Shown here: positions 1-4,756 of the stretch, piece after piece
Layout: the number at the start of each line of letters is the position of its first letter
Numbering within the stretch: the first letter of the stretch is position 1
DNA from: Candidatus Sericytochromatia bacterium
GTDB taxonomy: Bacteria > Cyanobacteriota > Sericytochromatia > UBA7694 > JACMQJ01
NCBI GenBank assembly: GCA_014377055.1
Contig: JACMQJ010000690.1
Coordinates: 1-6,721, forward strand
Reading direction: 5' to 3'
Length of the DNA stretch: 6,721 bases
Translations under genes and position numbers: made by a program
The notes under the pieces: generated by a model
Told to the model about the DNA's origin: nothing
Seen by the model: the letters and a program-made list of their open reading frames with translations, nothing else
The model's database searches: none

Positions 1-17
1 AGATATATTTTTAATCA

Positions 18-872
18 TTATAAATGATCTAGTTCTGAAAAATCACCTTCAAATGCTTCTGGTGATGGTAAATTAAAAGTTTTTATATCTTCCATTTTTA
101 CATCTTGGTATTTGCCATTTTCATAATTTTTAACTTGGATTTTAGCCACTAATGGATAATGTTTTAAGACTTGGCTTATACCTGACTCAACTTCTACATA
201 AGATCCAATTTCAGGCATTTTGCTTTTTTCTTCCAAATACATTTCATCTTCATAAGAAAGACAACATTTTAATTTGCCACATACCCCAGTTAATTTGCTT
301 GGATTAGGTGGTAGATTTTGATTCTTTGCCATCTTCATGGTAACAAAAGGAAATTCTACTAGCCAAGTACTACAACAAAGTGTTCTACCGCAAGTTCCAA
401 CACCATCAAATAGCCTTGCTTCTTCTCTAGCTCCAATTTGTCTTAATAATATTCTTGTTCTACGAAATACTCCAGTTAAATCTTTTAGAAGAATTCTAAA
501 ATCTACTCGGGCTTCCGAAGAATAAAAGAATGTGAGTCTATTAAAATCAAAAGTATAGACAGCATCAACTAAACGCATTGGTATTTTATTGCTTTCAATT
601 TTCGATAGGCATAAATTGTATGATTTTTTTTCTTCTGCTTTTTTATTTAGTAGTTGATTTTTATCAGCATTTGTGGCACTTCTAATAAATTTTACAGTTT
701 TAATATTTCCTCTTTCAATTACCAATGCTGAGGGTAATAAGACAGCTTTACTACAACAAAGAGTTTCTTCTTCATCTTCATAAACTATAAAACTGTCTTT
801 TAATTGAGAGGAGTCTAAGTTATTAATAAGTCTTAGCTCTCCAGAGTGTAATCTTACACTGATTTTTGCCAT
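18..872 (-). CDS. ricT: PSP1-domain protein, RicT/YaaT family
   Basis: This 284-residue protein is a full-length member of the PSP1 C-terminal domain family. In Bacillus subtilis RicT (YaaT) works with RicA and RicF in a cytoplasmic Fe-S-containing complex that helps RNase Y mature mRNAs, and it affects sporulation, competence and biofilm formation. Seen here: the family core VDFRILLKDL (residues 123-132), RQIGAREEARL (144-154), the cysteine motif C161-G-R-x-L-C166-C167, the block MKMAKNQNL (179-187) and GVCGKLKCCLSYE (196-208; C198, C203, C204). All the cysteines expected for cluster binding are present. No signal peptide or membrane segment is seen. The start ATG at 872 has only a weak GGA upstream. 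The gene lies 107 nt downstream of an unrelated co-directional gene, so it may have its own promoter. Oddities are an extra Cys pair at 39-40 and one extra residue in the FRRTR stretch. The family call is very secure; the RNase Y role in this organism is inferred. Confidence 0.95.
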   Translation of the reverse strand: MAKISVRLHSGELRLINNLDSSQLKDSFIVYEDEEETLCCSKAVLLPSALVIERGNIKTVKFIRSATNADKNQLLNKKAEEKKSYNLCLSKIESNKIPMRLVDAVYTFDFNRLTFFYSSEARVDFRILLKDLTGVFRRTRILLRQIGAREEARLFDGVGTCGRTLCCSTWLVEFPFVTMKMAKNQNLPPNPSKLTGVCGKLKCCLSYEDEMYLEEKSKMPEIGSYVEVESGISQVLKHYPLVAKIQVKNYENGKYQDVKMEDIKTFNLPSPEAFEGDFSELDHL

Positions 873-979
873 TTAATGTATCCAAATACAATCGAAAAAA
901 ATATATACATAATAGATTATTGCAGTAATATAGTTTTCAAGCAAATCTAATTAAAAAAAAGTAATACTAAAAACCGATT

Positions 980-1867
980 TTAGGAATATATTCCATTATC
1001 AAAAAAATCAATAGGCAATTCCCAGCCTGTAGCAGTTCTTAAAATTTTATTACCATTTTTGTCAGTTTTTTGTATTATTTCTTTAGAATTTTCTCTTGCC
1101 TTTATTTTTAATGCTTCTAATGGACTTATAAATTTATTGTTATCAGTTTGTTCATCCTCATTTTCATCATCTAATTCAAAAGAAAAATCCTGATAAGGAT
1201 CATATTTTGAAAACTTTGATTTTTCATTATGTATAGTTTCTGATATATCAATATTGGAGTTGTTCTCATCACTACTAGAAGTATTTGTATCTTCTAAAGC
1301 GTTATTCGCAATAAATGTCGAATCATCTACTGCTGCTGTAGTGTATGAGGTTGGATAATTAATTTTTTTTATTTTACGATACTCGGTAGGACGTATATCT
1401 TTAAATAATCTTGATTGATTATCTCCTTGTTGCAAAAAATTGCCTGACTCAATATTTTGTTTTAGTGAAGCAGCCTCTATTCTAAATTCAAGCTTTACTT
1501 TTTCACGTAAATTGTAAGCATCTTTAAAAAGTCCTGCTTCTTTTAGAGCTAAAACAAAAAAATCAAGATTAGTTAAAATTACTAAAGATTTCATTACCAA
1601 ATCTTTATAATAGAGTAACTCTAATTTTGCTTCATTTGTTATGGCTTCAACTTCTAATTCATAGACTGTATATAAGATAGCTTCAGATTTCATAACTGAA
1701 TCCATAACTATTTCTAATGAATCTGTTGGAGCTGAAAAATCACTATTTTCAAAATATTTTTGTACAAAAATCTTAAGTGATGTACTTAATCTTTCAAGGC
1801 TTGACTCACTGCTTAATGAAATATTTACAAGTAACCTAAAAAATCTTTCATCTTCTGATTCAGCCAT
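980..1867 (-). CDS. unrecognised protein: helical N-terminus, acidic linker, conserved-looking C-terminus
   Basis: I do not recognise this 295-residue protein. Residues 1-140 look almost wholly alpha-helical, with evenly spaced Leu/Ile/Val (for example VMKSLVILTNLDFFVLALKE, 91-110). They have no charge-free run long enough for a clear membrane span, so a soluble helical bundle is likely. Residues 150-245 are low complexity, rich in Asn, Ser, Asp and Glu (DDENEDEQTDNN, 233-244), and probably disordered. The last 50 residues regain order and end with the aromatic motif TGWELPIDFF (280-289), which holds the only Trp and may be a docking element. No signal peptide is present. The ATG at 1867 follows the stop of the upstream gene by 15 nt and has no Shine-Dalgarno, so it is probably translated from the same mRNA, perhaps by coupling. 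Length and codon use support a real gene. The function is unknown. Confidence 0.85.
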   Translation of the reverse strand: MAESEDERFFRLLVNISLSSESSLERLSTSLKIFVQKYFENSDFSAPTDSLEIVMDSVMKSEAILYTVYELEVEAITNEAKLELLYYKDLVMKSLVILTNLDFFVLALKEAGLFKDAYNLREKVKLEFRIEAASLKQNIESGNFLQQGDNQSRLFKDIRPTEYRKIKKINYPTSYTTAAVDDSTFIANNALEDTNTSSSDENNSNIDISETIHNEKSKFSKYDPYQDFSFELDDENEDEQTDNNKFISPLEALKIKARENSKEIIQKTDKNGNKILRTATGWELPIDFFDNGIYS

Positions 1868-1882
1868 ATTTTTATTATATAA

Positions 1883-2674
1883 TTAAGACATAATTCTAAT
1901 TGAACTAACATTATTATTTTGACAGAATACACCAAATTTAGTCCAGATAGCACCTTTAGGAGATTTCATTCTAGGAGGACCGTAGATTGTTATTGCCTTT
2001 TCTAAACTATCACCTAAGTTTAGACCTTTACCAGTTGAGCCTTTGTAAGGACTACTAAATTGTAATTCTCTAACAATCATATCGTCATTATAAAAAACAG
2101 TAAGACCCATATCTTTATAAAAGAACATTAGTTCATTATCGTCATTTTTGGCAGGAAACTTAGTGTAAGCTTTCATTATAGTGTCAACATCTATTTTTGT
2201 TGATTGACCAGCTATAACTCCCAAAAATATTCCTGATTCATGAATAATCATTTTTGTTTTTAAATCGGTTGAATTATTTGTTTGCTCTATTATTTCTTTT
2301 TGCTGTAAAGCTAATCTAATTTCTTCTGGTGCAGATCTAACTAACTCTGTTGATTTATTCTGACTTATTTCTTGCTTTACCTGCACCATTAAACCTGGAG
2401 AAGTATTAGAGATATTAGCTTTATTTATATTTAACTCTTGAATTTTTTTCATTAATTCCACAGCTTCGTCAGGTAAATTTTTTGCTAATTCTTGGCGAGT
2501 TAAATTTTTTTCGGATTTTGTATTAGTTGATGCCTGCATTTGCGATAATAAATTTGCTACATCAGGAGGTAAGTTATTTCCTAATTGACTAAACATATCA
2601 TGATCAGGACTAAGAGATATTCTTTTTCCTCCAACAGAAACTACTAAATCATTAATATCCTTATCAATTGACAT
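1883..2674 (-). CDS. unrecognised protein with N-terminal NLP-helix repeats and a duplicated C-terminal alpha/beta module
   Basis: I cannot name this 263-residue protein. The N-terminal half is hydrophilic and carries a short repeated amphipathic motif: NLPPDVANLLSQMQ (34-47), NLPDEAVELMKKIQ (67-80) and a weaker SAPEEIRLALQQ (114-125). The C-terminal half looks like two tandem alpha/beta units. Unit one (148-207) starts GIFLG, holds a helix around DVDTIMKAY, then the strands MFFYKDMGLTVFYNDD and ends VRELQF. Unit two (217-263) has GLNLGDSLEKAITIYGPP, then AIWTKFGVFCQNNN and ends SSIRIM. The pattern G-x-x-LG...yG-P...W..fG-v-f...n-v-x-x-I is typical of small repeat modules in envelope or extracellular proteins, but there is no signal peptide here. 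The start is certain: AAGGAG lies 6 nt before the ATG. It is the first gene of a two-gene operon with 980-1867, and a CRP/FNR-type palindrome lies just upstream. Function unknown. Confidence 0.88.
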   Translation of the reverse strand: MSIDKDINDLVVSVGGKRISLSPDHDMFSQLGNNLPPDVANLLSQMQASTNTKSEKNLTRQELAKNLPDEAVELMKKIQELNINKANISNTSPGLMVQVKQEISQNKSTELVRSAPEEIRLALQQKEIIEQTNNSTDLKTKMIIHESGIFLGVIAGQSTKIDVDTIMKAYTKFPAKNDDNELMFFYKDMGLTVFYNDDMIVRELQFSSPYKGSTGKGLNLGDSLEKAITIYGPPRMKSPKGAIWTKFGVFCQNNNVSSIRIMS

Positions 2675-2680
2675 GTAATA

Positions 2681-2686
2681 CTCCTT
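2681..2686 (-). promoter_or_regulatory. strong Shine-Dalgarno (AAGGAG)
   Basis: AAGGAG is read on the minus strand 6 nt before the ATG at 2674. It fixes the start of the 263-residue protein. It is the best ribosome binding site in the window and contrasts with the SD-less starts at 1867 and 4541. Confidence 0.9.
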
Positions 2687-2697
2687 AGATGCTTTTG

Positions 2698-2713
2698 TGT
2701 GAAATCAATCACA
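2698..2713. promoter_or_regulatory. CRP/FNR-family operator, perfect TGTGA-N6-TCACA
   Basis: The sequence TGTGA-AATCAA-TCACA matches all ten conserved positions of the CRP consensus palindrome, also reported for the cyanobacterial cAMP receptor SyCRP1. It ends 11 nt before the Shine-Dalgarno and 23 nt before the ATG of the operon starting at 2674. The nearest -10-like boxes (2725-2733) lie upstream of it on the minus strand. That would place the site at or just after the transcription start, a position that usually gives repression. If the true promoter is elsewhere, activation is possible. The site itself is seen directly; the regulator is inferred. Confidence 0.7.
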
Positions 2714-2724
2714 TTCTTCTTATT

Positions 2725-2733
2725 TTTATAATA
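2725..2733 (-). promoter_or_regulatory. candidate -10 region for the 2674-980 operon
   Basis: On the minus strand overlapping TATTAT (2733-2728) and TATAAA (2730-2725) each match five of six positions of the sigma-70 -10 consensus. Transcription would begin near 2720, just before the CRP-like palindrome. No good -35 hexamer is visible at 16-18 bp, so this is weak, or would need an activator. Background AT content makes chance matches likely. Confidence 0.3.
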
Positions 2734-2850
2734 ATCTAATTAATGAAAAAAATAAACTAAGAAGAGATAAAGTTTTTATGAAATTTTATGTACATTTAGT
2801 AATAACTATACTTATAGCCTTTAATTAAATGTTAATAAAAGTAAAGTTAA

Positions 2851-3681
2851 TTAACCCTTAACTGACCCTGATGTAATACCCGAAATAAAATATTTTTGTC
2901 CTGTGATAAAGACAATAATCGCAGGTACTACAGAAATAAGCGTACCAGCCATTAATAAACTCCAGTTGGTTATTTCTCTAAAACTACTTTTGAATGCAGC
3001 TAAACCGACAGGTAACGTTCTAAGAGTTTCAGAATTTGTTACTAACAGAGGCCATAAAAAACTATTCCATGAGGTAATGAATGAAAAAATACCCAAAGCT
3101 GCAAGTGAAGGAACTGATAAAGGGAAAAATATTCGCCAAAATATTCCCCAATGTGTACAGCCATCTATTTTACCTGAATCTTCAAGTTCTTTTGGTAGAG
3201 TAAGATAATATTGTCTCATCAAAAAAATACCAAAGGCACTAAATAATCCAGGAATAATCAAAGCAAAGTATGTATTAACCCAACCTAATTTTTGCATTAA
3301 AGAAAAAAGTGGTACAAGATTAACTTGTGTAGGTATCATCATTGTTGATAAGAATACAAAGAAAATGGCATTTTTTGCTTTAAATTCAAGTCTAGCAAAA
3401 GCATATCCAGCCATTGAGCATGTCACCATTTGACCAGCTGTTGTGATGGATGAAATTAATAAGCTATTTACAAAGTATCTAAAAAAACTACCTGCAGCCA
3501 TAACATCATTAAAATTTTTGCTAGTTATTGATGTAGGAAAAAGTAATGGAGGATAGGATAATACTTTGTCATTAGGACTAAGTGCAAGAGCACACATCAA
3601 AATAAAAGGTAAAACCATAGCAATTGATCCTAGAATTAATAACAAATAAGTTAACAAATCTAACTTTCGTAATGTACCCAT
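2851..3681 (-). CDS. carbohydrate ABC transporter permease, MalG/UgpE type (CUT1)
   Basis: This 276-residue inner-membrane permease is the second of a pair that forms the translocation channel of a binding-protein-dependent importer for sugars or glycerol-3-phosphate-like substrates. Six hydrophobic spans are visible (about 11-33, 72-95, 105-128, 139-158, 190-212, 243-263). The cytoplasmic EAA loop that contacts the ATPase lies at 163-188: LPKELEDSGKIDG, then IFFPLS. Its usual EAA triplet reads EDS, while the DG and the I-x-x-P end are kept. The protein ends SGITSGSVKG, a typical ending for the family. Length is normal. By memory, the stretch around FFPLSVPSLAAL and SWNSFLWPLL is closer to UgpE than to E. 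coli MalG, but many CUT1 permeases share it. The ATG at 3681 lies inside the upstream permease gene (22-nt overlap), so translation is probably coupled. The substrate cannot be told from the sequence. Confidence 0.93.
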   Translation of the reverse strand: MGTLRKLDLLTYLLLILGSIAMVLPFILMCALALSPNDKVLSYPPLLFPTSITSKNFNDVMAAGSFFRYFVNSLLISSITTAGQMVTCSMAGYAFARLEFKAKNAIFFVFLSTMMIPTQVNLVPLFSLMQKLGWVNTYFALIIPGLFSAFGIFLMRQYYLTLPKELEDSGKIDGCTHWGIFWRIFFPLSVPSLAALGIFSFITSWNSFLWPLLVTNSETLRTLPVGLAAFKSSFREITNWSLLMAGTLISVVPAIIVFITGQKYFISGITSGSVKG

Positions 3682-4541
3682 CTTTTTCTAAAGTTCCATT
3701 GAAATAATGTAATAGTTAAAATAATCAAAAACAAAAAGTAAGCGATCGCTGAGGCTCTACCCATATTATAAAACTCAAAAGCATTTTTATATAGCCAATA
3801 TACCATTAAATTAGTTTTATTTTGAGGGCCACCACTGGTTAATATATAAACAGAGTCAAATGTCTGAAAAGCATTAATAAACGACATGATAGTTACCAAA
3901 AATATAGTTGGACTAAGTAAAGGTAAAATAACTTTATAAAATACTTGATATGGTTTTGCTCCATCGACTTTTGCTGCTTCAAGACATTCATCAGGTAATG
4001 TTTGTAGTCCTGATAAGAAAAGAACTGTACTATAACCAAGATTTTTCCATACAGAAACTAGAATAATTGAAGGTAAAGCCCATGTTGGATCAGATAACCA
4101 AAATATAGGATCAATACCAACTATTTTTAGCATATAATTTAAAAAACCAAAAGCAGGATCAAAAATCCAATTCCAAAGTATAGAAACAGCAACCATTGAA
4201 CTAACAACAGGTAAAAAATAAATAGTTCTAAATAAGGTTTTAAAATTGCTAATATGATTAAGACCAAGAGCTATAAATAGTGATATTATTACTTCAAAAA
4301 AAACTGTACCCATAACAAAAATAAGAGTTTGTTGAAGTACTTTATAAAATAGAGGGTCAGCAATAATACTAGAATAATTGCTTAAACCTACAAATTTAGG
4401 GCTTCCAAGTAGATTCCATTTTGTAAAACTAAGATAAAAAGAAACCACAGTAGGTATAAAATTGAAAACTAAAATGCCAATAATACTGGGGAATAAGAAA
4501 ATAATTGCCCAGAAGCTGTCTTTTTGTAATAGAGTTTTCAT
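3660..4541 (-). CDS. carbohydrate ABC transporter permease, MalF/UgpA type (CUT1)
   Basis: This is the first permease of the pair, 293 residues from the ATG at 4541. An in-frame TTG at 4547 would add two residues but has no better ribosome site. About six membrane spans are visible (roughly 10-38, 68-94, 106-126, 156-178, 211-230, 263-282). The EAA loop is canonical: E188-A-A-K-V-D-G194, followed by I205-L-P (ILPLLSP), the coupling helix for the ATPase. The motif FDSVYILTSGGP (228-239) and the FVGLSNY segment near residue 50 are hallmarks of CUT1 permeases. It overlaps the next permease gene by 22 nt. No gene for a solute-binding protein or ATPase lies in this window. The ATPase may be a shared MsmK/UgpC-type protein elsewhere, and the binding protein may be unlinked. 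Upstream is a TATAAT almost touching the start, with no Shine-Dalgarno, so the mRNA may be leaderless. Substrate unknown. Confidence 0.93.
   Translation of the reverse strand: MKTLLQKDSFWAIIFLFPSIIGILVFNFIPTVVSFYLSFTKWNLLGSPKFVGLSNYSSIIADPLFYKVLQQTLIFVMGTVFFEVIISLFIALGLNHISNFKTLFRTIYFLPVVSSMVAVSILWNWIFDPAFGFLNYMLKIVGIDPIFWLSDPTWALPSIILVSVWKNLGYSTVLFLSGLQTLPDECLEAAKVDGAKPYQVFYKVILPLLSPTIFLVTIMSFINAFQTFDSVYILTSGGPQNKTNLMVYWLYKNAFEFYNMGRASAIAYFLFLIILTITLFQWNFRKRWVHYES
3742..3749. other. HIP1-type octamer palindrome GCGATCGC
   Basis: GCGATCGC lies within the longer palindrome AGCGATCGCT (3741-3750), inside the first permease gene, where it encodes Ala-Ile-Ala. The highly iterated palindrome HIP1 has this sequence and is abundant in many cyanobacterial genomes. 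At about 30% GC, chance expectation in this window is roughly 0.01. One copy is a lineage hint, not proof. Confidence 0.5.
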
Positions 4542-4549
4542 AAACAACT

Positions 4550-4555
4550 ATTATA
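4550..4555 (-). promoter_or_regulatory. perfect -10 box (TATAAT) for a possibly leaderless permease operon
   Basis: On the minus strand TATAAT ends 8 nt before the ATG at 4541, so transcription would start at or within a few bases of the start codon. No Shine-Dalgarno fits between them. No convincing -35 hexamer lies at 16-18 bp (TAGTTA at 4578-4573 matches three of six positions). Either the mRNA is leaderless, or this is a chance match in AT-rich DNA and the real promoter lies further upstream in 4556-4700. Confidence 0.4.
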
Positions 4556-4632
4556 ATACAACTATATATTAATAACTAATTTATCTTAAAAATAATACTA
4601 AAATTTTATAATTAACTGTTTATAAAGCACAT

Positions 4633-4654
4633 CTAAACTTTACCTTAACCTTAT
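4633..4654 (+). repeat. 11-bp tandem direct repeat, Pho-box-like
   Basis: Two adjacent 11-bp units, CTAAACTTTAC and CTTAACCTTAT, match at eight positions. The second begins with CTTAACCT (4644-4651), which is the octamer reported for cyanobacterial Pho boxes (8-bp units with 3-bp spacers); the first begins CTAAACTT, six of eight. The spacing suits an OmpR/PhoB-family dimer. It lies in the divergent intergenic region, about 106 bp from the plus-strand start and 92 bp from the permease start. Chance is possible with only two units. Confidence 0.4.
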
Positions 4655-4671
4655 GTTTAATAGGTTTGTGA

Positions 4672-4693
4672 TTTGTTAAGAATTTGTTAATAA
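4672..4693 (+). repeat. 11-bp tandem direct repeat overlapping a -35 box
   Basis: TTTGTTAAGAA and TTTGTTAATAA are adjacent and differ at one base. On the minus strand they read TTAACA-N5-TTAACA, a spacing like Bacillus PhoP boxes. The second unit contains TTGTTA (4684-4689), which serves as the candidate -35 of the plus-strand gene. Response regulators of the OmpR/PhoB family often bind such repeats next to a weak -35. The repeat is seen directly; the regulator is inferred. Confidence 0.5.
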
Positions 4694-4712
4694 AAGGAAA
4701 GATTTATATTAT
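4684..4712 (+). promoter_or_regulatory. candidate sigma-70-type promoter of the 593-residue protein gene
   Basis: TTGTTA (4684-4689, four of six consensus positions) and TATTAT (4707-4712, five of six) are separated by exactly 17 bp. Transcription would start near 4719, leaving a leader of about 38 nt before the ATG at 4757. The weak -35 lies within an 11-bp tandem repeat, which hints at activator dependence. Confidence 0.5.
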
Positions 4713-4747
4713 ATAAACCTATATAACCAGAAATAATTTTTATATTT

Positions 4748-4751
4748 GGAG
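4748..4751 (+). promoter_or_regulatory. Shine-Dalgarno (GGAG) deciding the start at 4757
   Basis: GGAG ends 5 nt before the ATG at 4757. No better start lies nearby in frame, so this fixes the N-terminus of the 593-residue protein. Confidence 0.8.
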
Positions 4752-4756
4752 CTAAT

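Noticed and set aside
14..28. Inverted repeat ATCATT-ATA-AATGAT over the RicT stop codon
   Set aside because: The arms are only 6 bp, AT-rich, and no T-run follows on the minus strand, so it is not a convincing terminator.
337..525. 62-codon plus-strand open frame
   Set aside because: It lies antisense within the secure RicT gene, without a ribosome site or protein-like composition.
873..979. Promoter search between the 295-residue protein gene and ricT
   Set aside because: A minus-strand TTGAAA is followed by TATTAT, but the 20-bp gap is too long for a confident sigma-70 promoter. No terminator hairpin was seen either.
2806..2817. Small palindrome CTATA-CT-TATAG in the 2675-2850 gap
   Set aside because: It is a short AT-rich palindrome of the kind expected by chance at this base composition; no link to a promoter was seen.
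2779..2829. Possible 16-codon hydrophobic peptide (MKFYVHLVITILIAFN) on the plus strand
   Set aside because: It is in an intergenic region between two minus-strand genes, with poor ribosome-site spacing and no downstream plus-strand gene that it could control. It is very short.
2903..3208. 101-codon plus-strand open frame
   Set aside because: It is antisense to the well-supported second permease gene; there is no ribosome site and no family likeness.
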